This document shows, in pieces, positions 38,701 through 50,800 of a stretch of DNA of 64,000 nucleotides. A program made the translations under genes and the position numbers. The stretch is taken from NCBI GenBank assembly GCA_050084515.1, contig CM114272.1, forward strand, positions 23,932,001 to 23,996,000, written 5' to 3'. This DNA comes from Blasia pusilla. Taxonomy: Eukaryota > Marchantiophyta > Marchantiopsida > Blasiales. Numbering within the stretch: the first letter of the stretch is position 1; every line of letters starts with the position of its first letter. The notes under the pieces are model-generated. The model saw nothing but the letters and a program-made list of their open reading frames with translations. It was not told the DNA's origin and did no database searches.

Positions 38701-40577
38701 GTACGTGTTTTATAAGGACTAAATGAGATATGTGCAATATATACAAATTCATTGATGGAAAAGAAGGGAATGTGTATTTTTTATGAAAATATTAAAAAAA
38801 GGAATTTCAAGAGACAATTGCTCAATAAATAGGATTTTTTATAAGATATTCTTCATTATTTGAAGAATGAAGCAAAAATATCAATTAAAAAATTGAGGGA
38901 AAATATGGAAGAAAAATAAAGAATATATCTAGTACCGAAGATAAAGAATTTTCTTTTCATTAGAGTAGCATACAATGATATTCCTTTTTTGGGCGTTAAT
39001 TCTCATCAATGTGATTTTTATTTATATACAAGAAACAATGCAATGTTATGTGATTGAGCTTATAATTTTTGGATATAGGATTCTTTTACTAAAATCAAGC
39101 TTTAGATTGGAAAAAATGCCCATGTTTATGAGTTGTGATATTTTTTGAAGTTTGTAATAGGGATGCTTGCGATTCTGTCTTGGCAACATTTTTCCTCCAC
39201 CCCAAGTTTCTTGGGTGAACCGATGTTTATTAGGGGCACCTGGAAGTTAATGAGGTAAATAAGAATCCACTTACGACACTAAGTTTATCTAGTACTTGCA
39301 TACATGAGTGACATCTTGAAAATAGAGATTCTTACATACATAATGGAAGGGTAACGAGTTCTCCACATGAAGAAGGAAAATAGCAAATGAACCTAACCTA
39401 TAGAGAAAAAATCATGACAAACGTTGTTAAAAAATTGGATGTCCGGATGTAACTCTTAAGTAGAAGTCCAAAGCTGGATTGTATGAGACAAGTTGTGAAG
39501 AGAGGTCAACCTGATTGGAGTTCTAACTGATTAAACAACTTCTTGCAACAAAGAGCTTCATGAATATTCTATGTTTAACGAATAATAATGTGTCTCCTCC
39601 GTACCACCATCTATGAAGCTTTTTTTTTTTGCGTTGATGGTGTTATGAGTGAGAGAATCAAAGGAGGAAACTAGTTTATCCATGTTTTGCAATATTACAA
39701 GAAAACGCGAAATACAACAAGCGACTAAGTCTCACTTTATTTTCTTTCTTCTCTACTTTCTCTAACTTCTATTACAACTTCAAAAAAGCTCTAAACAATC
39801 AATTATGGATTGATGTTCTCTTATTGAAAGTGATTGAACATATTGTATCCAAATGGAGCAATGATAACAAGATAGTAAGTGACTCAATTCATTAGATTAT
39901 TTGGCAATCAAATGTACAAAATATACTCAATTTTTTTTGAAGAATCAATAAAATAGGGGTTTTCAAAGTAAATGTAATGTAGTTTATGATAGTTCGATTC
40001 TCAATAGAGAATCACATTAAGCTACATTAGCTTAGGTATGTAAGAAATATTTGATGTAGTGCATTGGATTCAAGTCTAAAAATTGGGATTATGAGTTAAG
40101 AAAGGTGCTATTATTACTAACCTAGGGAGTTTTGTATGCATTCTAAAACATATTTCTATTGGATATTTGGATAAAATAGGAACGTAAGTAAAGTTTCAAA
40201 TCCAAAAAAGTTATGGGGATTTAATTTTGAACTTCCATAATGAGTTGTTTGAATCTTTTTCCAATGTTTCGATTTTTAGTAATACAATTTAGAAATTTTG
40301 AAAGACCTACTTACATATTATTAAGTACCAATTCGAGCTACTTGATTATCTAAGATAACTTCACATGCAATATTGGTGGTGGTGAGTTCCTCTTGTAGAG
40401 TTTAACCTCTACTTCTCCTTGCAAGCCAAAGAGACATCCCCAACATTGAGACTTGCAAGCGGAATACTTGGGTTGAGTATCAAAGATCCAATTGGTCAAG
40501 CATCCCTAAGGTGAGGTGGGAAAGCTGCTTAATGCTAATCGATTTGAGGTCTCCATAGGTGCATGCTATCTTCCTAA
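35726..40577. other. Long AT-rich region, no gene recognised
   Basis: Nearly 5 kb of very AT-rich DNA without usable frames. A 66-bp-offset direct repeat (AATAAAAATCTTATTATTGG) lies at 37679 and 37745. No transposon protein or RNA gene was seen. Confidence 0.5.
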
Positions 40578-40625
40578 CAAGGTTGCACGGAAACGGACAA
40601 GTCCATCCCAAATGGCGTTAGTCCC
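40578..40625 (+). mobile_element. Possible terminal fragment of a related hAT/MITE
   Basis: CAAGGTTGCA at 40578 is identical to the terminus of the MITE at 34498. It is followed by GGAAACGGACAAGTCCATCC, which resembles the subterminal AACGGACATGGACG of the copy at 35449. No partner terminus or target duplication was found, so this is at best a truncated end. Confidence 0.45.
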
Positions 40626-41400
40626 GCAATAGGTTCTGATTTTTGCTTGTCACACCAAGCACCAAGGTCTCTCTTCATTTGATGATCAATCATGACAAGC
40701 TTTAAGATCTGTGCTAAAATGAAGGCTATTGATTGAGGTATTTACGATAGTGCCGCATGTGCAAAATTGGGCATGTGTCAAGAGAAGAGTAATATTGCTA
40801 TAAGATTAAGTAGTACATAGCCTCAACTTTTGTTCGAGGATAATTGTGGAGAGGTGGTTGGTAAATAGGATTTATACATCTTCGTTCCTTTCTAAGCCAT
40901 TTATCGATATGTTAAAATTTTTATGACACCAACCCTAAGAAAGATTTTTTCATGAGCTCTCACCGTTGGCCACCTAAGCTGAGAGAATTCATGTGCTTTA
41001 TCCAACTTGGGATTTACATTCCTAAGAAGATTTATTTCGAGATTGACAATTCTTTTCACGGTTTCTAATCTATCTTCTCTCCTTTACTCATCCACTCATT
41101 CCTCGTTAAAAGAAATAGTGGAATGTTTAAAAACATGTAAGAAAAGACATAGCGTTTTAATGAGAAGTTTTTATAACCGAAATCATCCTACAATTACATA
41201 TTTTAAAAAAAAAATTCAATAAATAAATAGACATGATGAAAAACCCATTTAAAAACAAAAGCGACATGCGACCTCAAAAAGAAGAAGGGGCAATTAAGGA
41301 TTTTCAGAACACGGAAGAGGGAGATGAAGACTTGGGATGAATGGAAACTACTTCAGCTTAGAAATCCTTAGGGTCAAACGAAACTAAAACAGATCAGTGA
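40626..41400. other. AT-rich DNA, no gene recognised
   Basis: Nothing beyond short chance frames. Confidence 0.4.
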
Positions 41401-44400
41401 AGAGGACTGAATTAATGGTGACTTAATGGAAAAGCCGAGGCCGCCGAAACGGGACCGTATCAGAGTCATCGTCGCCATGTTCTGCCGGTCCCCTCCGTCG
41501 CGTTCGTTACTCGGGTCGCCCGAGTGCTCCTGGTCGTCCACGGCGTTGTGGTCCTTAATTCCTTCGCCCGCGGTCGCGCTCGCTCCCGGCCCTCCAGTCG
41601 TCCCCCTCCCGACGCGGTGGTCCTTACGGGGATCGCCCGGGGCGCTCTGCGGCCCTTAGCGTGGGCTCGCTCGTCGGTCTTTCTACCTACTCAATCGCGA
41701 AACTTTATCGAAAAGGAATGTCTTCTTAAGTGCGCGGGATATGAAATCACCAAAAGCTGGTAGAATCGCCTTTCGCGTTAGCGGCAGGCGTCGACGAGGA
41801 AAGGTTCATAAGTAGAGGAGATCTCGTGGAATCACCCACCCAAAGTAGAAAGGGTCGTGATCCACTTGGGGGGGGGGCATTGTCAACTGCCCGGACGGAA
41901 GAAGATTTTATTCTTTCCTTCGTCGGAGCTTGTTCCTCGGTAACTTGGCGAACGTGAGTGGGATATGGGGGAAGTCAGTGAACTATCGGAGGCATCGAAA
42001 GCGTACTCGAGGGAGAGCGAAAAGGGCTCTTGGATCAAAACTCGCGATCGACTCGATGATTCTCCTCCTTTTCCATGAGGGAGATATTTGGGGAAATTTT
42101 GACACTCGATGGCAAGAAAGTACCACTCTCAAACGAGATGAAATTAATTGTGGCGATCGAAGGAGATGATCCAAGACGGCTTTACTCTCACATTCCCACT
42201 ATTACCCACCCCCCCGCACACTCGATGAGGATCTCGACTTAGATCATCACCATCATTTCCTCCCGGATAATCGTGGCAACCAGCTCTCTCGAGCGTGCTT
42301 TGGAGTGAATGACGGAAATAATTCCAACATGGCCTCTTGTACGATACCCCACCCCTATTCTCCATCCCCACCGTCCCCACACCCACACCCTCACCCCATT
42401 CCCCGCTCCCCCGACTCGACTGCGACGTGACAAGTTGGGGCTCCGTAACTCATCGTCCATGGTGCTAGAATAATCGATAGACTTTGTAGGCCCCATATGA
42501 ATATATGCGTAGGATGTTATCATGCCTTTTCGCTCACTTATAAAGTGGTGCAGTCGACATAATTGACGCCACGGGATAGAGCGGGGGGTGATGTTAGACC
42601 TAGTAGACGAAAAAAGAATTGAAGAAGATATGCGTGGACATGTCTTGGGAGGTCCCGTTACGAGATATAAAATAAAATAAAATAAAAGATTATCCTCTAG
42701 GCCACTCAGTTCTATCCACAAATATTCCCTGAAAGAATCCGCGTCTTTCGAGGCGCATGTCTTTCCCTCCTGTTCACAGCCGGTCATCAGGTTCCCGGAT
42801 ATCAATGTGAAATTGAATCGTGCTCGTCTTCAGGGACCGTCGAGTTTCTCCCCGGTGAGCAGTATCCAACGGTCTCGGAGGTTCTTATCCGTAGTTTCTC
42901 GGTTACTTCCGAGAGTCACCACTGAGGTAATGGATCCAGGTCAGCGAGTTCGTATTAGTTTCCGCGTATCGTATACGTATAGAGGGAAACGGCGAGGGTA
43001 CTGCGCCGAGCGAAATCCCCATCTGGATGCCATCGCATGACATGGCGGGCAACTATGGGGCATGCGTGGCGTAGTATGTATACATACTCATGAGGCATGG
43101 TACTTATGACGATTGAGAGGAGCCAATCATTGGAAGAGGAGCTCCCACACGTGGAAGGGGGCGGCACGGGGGACACGCCGTCCAATGAACAGCGGCTTCC
43201 GAGGAGCAGGTCAAAGGTGCGCGGTCCTGCAAGGTAACACGTGTCAGATAAAGAACTGGGGGATCAGTAGAGCCGTACCAGGACTTGGGAGGGCGGACGA
43301 TAAAAAGCCACCTAACCCTCGCCTGCGGAGGAACTCCTGACCCACCCAAGGGCAGGGGCAGGCTGCCGACGACAGCGTGAACGGAAAGTGATGAACGATG
43401 CAGCCCGTCCGTCCCGCACACGGCCGACTTGTGCATTCCAATCAAGCCGTCCCGCTCATTCGGGACGCTGTTTTTGTGACTTTCAAAGATCCCATGGAAC
43501 TCGCACCTTTGCAAGGACTGTCGAAAAGTTGGCAGCAGCGATGGAAAACAAGAGACTCTCTCTCTCGCCCGGAGGCTGCAACCCTCCTTCACGATCGTGC
43601 TTTCATGCACCCGTCGTTCGTGCAGTTCATGATCCTCCATCCTGACCTTTTGGGGCCGAAAGCGGATGGATAAAATTCGGATCGTGTATTCGTCATGAGA
43701 GCAGCCTTCCGAACTGGTCCTCTCGCTCATGAATCTCTCTATGTATATGAGGCTATGAGCTTTACCCACCCGCTGTCATGCACCTGTAATAAGTGCACGT
43801 AACGATACGGGAATCCGCTAGCCTGGCCTTTTGGGACCATAAGAAGATGAGGTGCAGTCCGAGAATTGAAGCTTTGATTCGGAGGGGAGCCCAAAAGATT
43901 CGGATCAGAGGAGGAGATTATTAGCATTGAATCGCGTTCGAAAGCCGTGACACGTTCCTCCTTGACAAGTACTGGCTTGTGGTCCAGCCTTGTAGTCTGC
44001 GAGGAATGGAGGAAAGGTGGCGAAGGCCTTCCCTTTGATGAGGCGGTCAGATTTCTGTAAATGGAAAGCCATTCCGCTGTCAGATCGCGAAGACCCTTAG
44101 ATTTCTACGATCTTTACGGGATCGCTTGCGGGTCTGAGGAAGATCCAGCGAAAATAACCGCCAGTGTAGGAAGCTCCCATGTGGAAGACGAGGCGAGGTC
44201 GGCAAGGGGAGCACATCGGGACGTGATACAGGAGCTTTCCGGATTTGTTACCGGGCGCCATGGACCAAGGAGGCTCTATGTGGGAAGCACGGGCATTGGC
44301 GTGTGTGCGTGTGAGTGTGTATGTATGTATCATGAGGCGGGGCTTGGCGTGCACCATTTGACAAGAAGCACAAGCTGTGACGCTCATGTTCGCAGAAATT

Positions 44401-47150
44401 AGAGTTTCCAGTTTCGTGGGCCGCGCAGGTGCCAAGGCCGGAGATGCAAATTCGTAACGAGGGGCTGGGGCAATTGCTTGGCCTGTCCGTCCGTCAGAGG
44501 ATTCATTGAATGGCAGAGTTTGCGCCGGGTCGCTGAAATTACTCCCGAAGAAAAGGTACCACGGGCTTCGAACATGGAAGCTATCGCACGCAATCCGTCT
44601 TCGTACTTCCAGCGTAACGAGAAGCTTCACCTCGCCGTCCCCACCCTCTCTAATCGTCAATGAAACCCACCCAGCAGCTCTCATCTTTTCCCTTTTGATC
44701 TCTGGTATCCCCTCATCAGCTAGCTGTATGCCTCAACGTTCTCTAGGCTCGACCACTTTTCCTGCACATGGTTCGCTCGGGAAATCGCGATCCCCACTTT
44801 CCACATCGGAAATCTCAGTGCTCGCTGCAGCGTGCACAACCCTTTGAGGTTTCCCGCACATGCAGCGGCCTCGGAGAGAGCTGTACCCGCTCTACCCTCG
44901 GCGGAAGAGGATCGGTTTCCCGAAGATGAATATCCCGGATAAATCGTGCACCCCTGAGACGTTTCCTCGGGTCCAGTAGTAGAACTACCCCCGAGGACGT
45001 GCGAGAGCGCAGGTCAGAAATTCGCGAGAGGAACACATGGCTTCCACCTGCTCAGGTGGGCGCCGAACCCGAAGAAGAAACTCATCACTACTGTATTCTA
45101 TCGCACCATCCCTCCCCCTCTCTTTCTCTCTCATCGATTTCACCGGCGCCGGGGGTTCAACGTAAGGTAGACATCACCTTTCGTCCTCCGGCCAGTGGCA
45201 TCGCGCGTTCCTCTACGTGAGGGCTCTGAGGACCTTCACATGCAGATGGCGGAACCCCGGTTACTCTGCGAGTACCGCGGGTGAGAGAGGGCGCAATCCT
45301 CATGGGCTACGGCCCGTGCTTAGGTATTGCTCCAATTCCTGGAAGGGTGCGACGACGACGACGAGCCGTGGTGTGCTGTGTGTGTCGCATGCGAGCGAGC
45401 GAACGAATTATGCGAAGGAATGATTTTCGCCATCGCCGCCGGTAACTCGTAAATCTACCCTCAGCGGCATCAACCACTCTTCTTCTACCCTGGGACGACG
45501 GAGGAGCGGCTGCGGAATCGTAGCTAATAATTAGCGGACCCGGTAACGAGTGGAGTGCGTTCGGCGGCGCATGGCGCCACGAGGGAGCGAGTGGTGGTAT
45601 CTTGGCGGCCATTCCCGCCAAGGTTCGGCAAGAACCGGCATTCTTTGTCAAAGCAGCCGGTTGAGAACGCGTCCAATCCGATTCAAATCTGCGACCAGAG
45701 TCGAATTCCCGACGTGAAAATAGGGTTTTTTTGTAAAATTTAAAAAAGCCGGGTGAAATTCCCGGTTGCCTGGAAAGTTATCTCGAGGAAAAACTGGTGT
45801 GCCTGTCCGAGCACTGATTCCCGCTGCATTTGGCGGCGGTTCCCGCTCTTCTTGGCGCTGTGCGCCCCCGACCAGCCCGACAGGGGCGGAAGAGATACGT
45901 ACGTTATGCACTTACGACCATGCGACGCGACGAAGACGACGAGGATTCGAGGGATGGAATGGCCGGACGACGGACGAATAGATTTGTAGAGAGAGAGAGG
46001 AAGCGGAAGGACCAGAGTGGGCCCATTATATCGAGAAATGGGGTAGTTGTCATGTGGAAATCTATGTCATGCAGGGTGTTGAATCCGGTACGTGCGAAGA
46101 ATAATCATACGTGCGATCGCCTTTAGCGGAGGGCTCTGCAGGAGCGCGATACGGCACCTTTTCATCCATCGCTCTTCTCTTGTACGTGCGTGGCCACCTT
46201 GACTAGGGCCCGAGTGTGTGTGTGTGAGAGAGAGAGAGAGAGGTTGTTCTCGGTACCATTGAATTAGGGCGCGGTTTAATGGTCAACGATTCATTCCATT
46301 GTCCAGCTAAGGAGGAGGACGGGGGGCGGAGAGGCGAGGCAAAGTGAGGAGGAGGAGGAAGTTGCCGTTGTAGTTTGTGGTCCATGACTCGGGTAACTAG
46401 GGTGCCCCCACCATGTCCACTTTTCCTCACAACATTCCAGCTCCAAAAGCGCTCTTTGTCGGGCTCAGCTGCAACCAATACCTTCGTGTCTTCCCACAAA
46501 GTTGGCACCGGGCCTTTACAACACTCTTCAGCCAATGCCTTGTCTTCTTCCCACAAATGTGACAGTAAATTCACATCGCCTTTAATTGGCACATCAGTAA
46601 TTTCATCTTCTACACCTTTAGATCTTCCCTATGCTGCAGCGTCCCATCTAGTAGCTTGCTTGCAGGTTCAGGCCCAAGACGGCCCAGGGCCCCAGGCCCA
46701 GCCTCCCAGGCCGCCGCAAGAAGGCCAGCCCAGGTCAGTCAGAGTCCGGTCGGGCAGAGCAGTCAAAACAGGGGGGATGGGGGGCAGCCTTAATAAAAGA
46801 TCCTCTTCTGACGCACAGAGATGCCCCCAGCCGACGTGCACCTGACACATACCTTAACCTAAATACTTTCCCCACTGCTCTTGCCGGTACGGCTCCGGGC
46901 AGCTCTCTGCAAAGTTTTATTTTCCCGCCCGCTTTCCCATACAATGTGTCAGTACCATTCCCGACTCCCTGACCAGATGTCAGCACCGTACCCTTTTCCC
47001 CGTCCACTCCCAGTTCTTTCACGGGGCTGACCCTCTGCACTCCCTTCACCCTACGTACACCCGCGCCAGCCCGGCACCCTTCGACTTCTGCCTCACCCTG
47101 ACCGCAGGACGTCAGCTATCGTAGGACCTACAGCTCTTTCCGGAATCCTG
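41400..47150. other. Large GC/CpG-rich block with no recognised gene
   Basis: The composition change at about 41400 is abrupt. Many overlapping open frames occur on both strands (for example 42239-42805 and 43104-43769 minus, 44097-44684 minus), but none shows a domain. Low-complexity tracts include G9 at about 41868, (AAAAT)n at about 42665-42688, (CA)n and (GA)n near 46220-46245 and (CT)n near 47166-47181. Apart from the exon-like stretch at 46430-46627 I cannot assign function. First exons or promoters of long-intron genes could be hidden here. Confidence 0.45.
46430..46627 (-). CDS. Exon-like hypothetical coding stretch with internal 19-residue repeat
   Basis: On the minus strand an open stretch begins after a TAG at about 46628 that could be the end of a splice acceptor. 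It encodes a hydrophilic, non-low-complexity peptide containing GDVNLLSHLWEEDKALAEE and later LWEDTKVLVAAEPDKERF. The two LWE(E/D) segments form an imperfect tandem repeat 19 codons apart. Amino-acid composition differs from the chance proline/arginine-rich frames around it. I do not recognise the family and no partner exon was identified. It may be an exon, a gene fragment or chance. Confidence 0.25.
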
Positions 47151-49600
47151 AGGACCTCAGTGCCCCTCTCTCTCTCTCTCTACCGTTTGGGACACCCTTC
47201 AATCCAACCAATTACTTCCGGATTACTTGAGCTTAACACCGATTAATTTCTGCCTTGTGTCTTTACTGCTTTCGGTACTTTCTCTCTTCGGGTCGAGAGT
47301 CCCTAAGATGTGTGTTTTGGGTTAATTGAGGCCGTCCATTAGGTAATGGTAGTATTAATAAGAAGTATAAATATGGTGCCGTGCGGCGCATATGGGAGTC
47401 TTTGCTTTCGCACGTATTGCTCATAATATTTAGGCAGCGGGAATTGGATTTACAATTATGGGTAATTAAATTTGCATCGAAAAATACTTTTAGACGAGTC
47501 TTTTAATGAAAGAAGAAGAGCACACCCTCCGACACGAAGGGATACGTGGAATAATAAGTGGAGCTAACGACAGATGATTTTTTAAAATTTCTTTTCATTT
47601 CTCTCGGACACAATTATTCACGGAGAGAGGGATCTGAATCTACACGCGAATAGAACTAGAATTTTTATACTGTTTCTAAAAGGAAAATTGAAATTTTTAT
47701 TTAACGCTGTCCAGGAAAATTTCTGACCCGGAAATTAAAGTTTTTTTGAAAAAAGTGAAAGACAGAATTTTTTTAAAAACTTCCTTGAAAAGAACTCACT
47801 AGTTCAGAAAATTCATGCACCAATTTATCCTTAACTCGCTCCACGCCCCAAGAAACTTGGACCATTATTTCTCCTCGAGCCCCAAGCATCCCATAGGGAG
47901 TCGGGGACGTAGCTTAGAGGAAAATGTAGGCGAGGGGAGTAGAGACCAAAGTTTGCATGTCTTGTGCCCATTGGTGAAACGAGGCGATTAGGATGAAAGC
48001 CGAAGATTATTATTATTGTTAGCACTTAACGGCCTTCACAAGGTTTCAACGACACCTCCAAATTTTCTTTCCTTTTCTTTGGTTGATATTCCCATCTCCA
48101 TGCTTTACAAAACCATACTTTTGCCAAATATCGGTTTACGAGGAGGAGGAACCCCACCTTCTTATTATATTGTTATAGGAAGAATGTCGAGCTTTTCCTT
48201 TACCTCCAAGAAATATGGACGGGTCTAATTGGCCCCTTACTATGTGATGGGAAATGTACATACCAAAAGACAAAATCCAACATTCATGCATAAGATTGCC
48301 AAACTAGATTCGATGCATAGTTTTGTATTATACGGATTAGAATATAGATAGATACCTATGAAATTTGGAGAAAAAAAAAACCTTTCGGAATGATTAGCCA
48401 ACTTGGCCTAACTTACGCATATTATTACACATGCTGAGTACCGTTATGAGCCCCATGATGAGAGGAGCATTGGGCACCTCATGGAAAATGTATTACGAGT
48501 GACTTTGGAATTATTAGTGTGAGCATTCTTTTCCTTCATATAACTATAATGATTATCAGTATTCCTTTTCGTCCGTCGATAGTCTCCCCATCTTATATTT
48601 TTCAAGGAAATGGTTTAACAGGCCTCTTCGGAACTATCATTAAGTAATTTTGTTTGGGATGTCCATGACACCCTAGGAGCTCATATCTTATAAACACGCC
48701 ATAGATTTTCAACAACCAAACATGATTCATTGTCTTACGGTGAGCGTCCTAACATACAGCTCTACTCACACTCCACTCATTCCTAGGTGGGGGTGGCGCA
48801 CTCAAAAGACCTCTCGAGCAGTGTTAGTCGGGGAGTTCTTAAGAGATGATAATTATCATGCAAAGGAGCTCCTAATTTTTCTTCTATTTTCCTTACAACC
48901 ATTTCCTTGTCCGCTCTGTACCTTTAGGCCAAGGGCTGGAGCCCACGATTGATTGATTTTGGACGCTATCGATTCATTGCCTTGAGAAACCAAATAAAAA
49001 TGTCTTGGATGCACCATCTCCACCACATCACTACAGGCCCTTCGTTTGGACACACTCGAAGGCAAGAAACAACTCGTTCTCGCGAGCCATTTATGAAGCG
49101 TAAAAAACCAAAGTGTATAAATATCTATTCATTGATTGCGTAGAAAAGGCATTAAACTTGAGGTTATCTTTTTACTATCTGGAGGTATGTCTTGCCTTCC
49201 ACAAGATAAAACACTTTTGCCACAAACTCCAGGAGTATTTTTCTCTCTATCTCTCCGTCTCCACATAATCAAGTGTATTGATTATTTCATCCATGTCCTT
49301 TATGATGTCACTCCTACGAACGGTATGTACTATGTAGCTGGGGTGGTTGTCTTTGCTTGGCCTTGAAGCTTCAAGACAAAAACCACCCATGTCATAAGCA
49401 AAGTCAAGGCTCTTGAATATTAGAATCCATGACGAGAGAGAGAAATATGTGAATCCAACCACCAACACACACCACATAGACCCCTTTTTCATTTCAAACA
49501 ATTCATGAAAACGAGGCAACAACATGGATGATGCAGCCTCTACTTACGTACGAAGATACACGCTTCTTATACACATGATTCATTCAATATTCCACGACAC
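47151..49600. other. AT-rich intergenic DNA, no gene recognised
   Basis: Only short frames without motifs. Confidence 0.5.
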
Positions 49601-50660
49601 ACTGTGTTAAGACAGGGATACGCAAATTTGGAATTGTAGTGTTTTGACCCGGAAAAGTGAGCGCGGCTCCGGTTGGTGTGTGTGTGTGTGCGCGCGCGCG
49701 CGGAATCCCCGCAGCAGCAGCAGCAGCAGAAATGTCTCGGAGGATGATTGGAGGAGTTGTCATGAGAAAGTACATGAAGTAGTTCGGTGCATGAACTTGA
49801 GACGCTTTGGCGCCTTTGACACACCTGGAGAGATAGATAGATGGTTGTTGACATGTCGATGGCGGAAGCGCTGACGAGGAGTTTAGGCCATCGACTTCGT
49901 GTGTTACTCCTCTGGAATTACTGTTGGGCACGAGTGTCCTCAGGTTGGCAAGAACGAAACGCGATGGTTGTTTCGGGTGCCGTGCGATGATGCATCCGGA
50001 GCGAGAGTGAGAGCGAGAGCGAGAGCAGGAAGCGGAGAAGAGAGCGAGGGAGAGGAGCGATTCACTCCGGAATCACGTGTGTTGGAATTCCGATGCCCGT
50101 CTTCGGAATGTGAGTCCAACTTCTAAGGGCCGATGACGCTGTCATTCCCGGCCCGGGTTTCTCTCTCGCTCTTATCGCGCGAATCGGAGGACGCGAGTTG
50201 TTCCAGCTTTGTGAGCATGAGATTGCTGACCGCAAGATCCCTCTCACACTTGAGGGTATCTCACCACTAGTCCCGTCCCGCCGGTCTGGATTCCTCCCCA
50301 CGGACCTGACTCGTGTTCCCCGCCCGCCATGACACGCAAGGCTTCGCCCAAGGTCCGGGGAGTTTTTTTAATTTAATCAGATAATATCCGGATAATATTA
50401 AATCAGTTCGGATTTTTAAAACAGGTCTTCGGCTGTGGCCGTTTAGATTTAAAAAGAGGAGTAAAAATATAAAATCCGATATTTATAATTTTACGCGGTT
50501 CTTTATCCGGAAATCCGAAAAATGGTCTGGCCAATAACCGGGCTGATTTGAAAACTACCGGTAAAAAAAACTCTCCTTCTTTCCCAATCTTTTTTTTCAT
50601 GACTTCTCCGTTTAAGTATTACCTCTAAACTAAACCTTCAGAACTAAAATACACATTCAA
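49600..50660. other. GC-rich then mixed DNA left of the hAT remnant
   Basis: Contains (GT)n/(CG)n at about 49676-49700 and (CAG)n at about 49710-49730. A stretch with repeated CCGG/TCCGGA words follows at 50340-50570. No gene was recognised. Confidence 0.4.
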
Positions 50661-50662
50661 GG

Positions 50663-50720
50663 AATCCTTGGCAGGAGTTGAACCTGGCCATGCCTCCCAA
50701 CCAGTTGGGAGCCAAGGATT
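50663..50720 (-). ncRNA. tRNA-like fold lacking an anticodon arm (possible tRNA-derived remnant)
   Basis: Read on the minus strand, a 58-nt segment is closed by a perfect 10-bp helix (AATCCTTGGC with GCCAAGGATT). Inside is a hairpin CTCCCAA-CTGG-TTGGGAG resembling a D arm with GG in the loop. A T-arm-like hairpin AGG-TTCAACT-CCT follows and matches the pol III B box (GGTTCAACTCC). No anticodon arm is present, so it is not a normal tRNA gene. It could be a decayed tRNA, a tRNA-derived SINE head, or a structure belonging to the adjacent hAT element. Confidence 0.45.
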
Positions 50721-50722
50721 TT

Positions 50723-50773
50723 GCCCCTTTATAATACTTGGATATCTCAAACTTCCAAGTATTATGAAGGGGC
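50723..50773. repeat. 19-nt-arm inverted repeat (hairpin)
   Basis: Arms 50723-50741 and 50755-50773 are complementary at 18 of 19 positions around a 13-nt loop. It sits directly between the tRNA-like fold and the end of the hAT coding remnant. Confidence 0.85.
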
Positions 50774-50800
50774 TCTAAGTCTACAACAAAATGCAAAAAT

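Noticed and set aside
42239-43769. Open frames of 188 and 221 codons on the minus strand
   Set aside because: GC-rich DNA with competing frames on both strands, arginine/proline/serine-biased composition and no recognisable domain.
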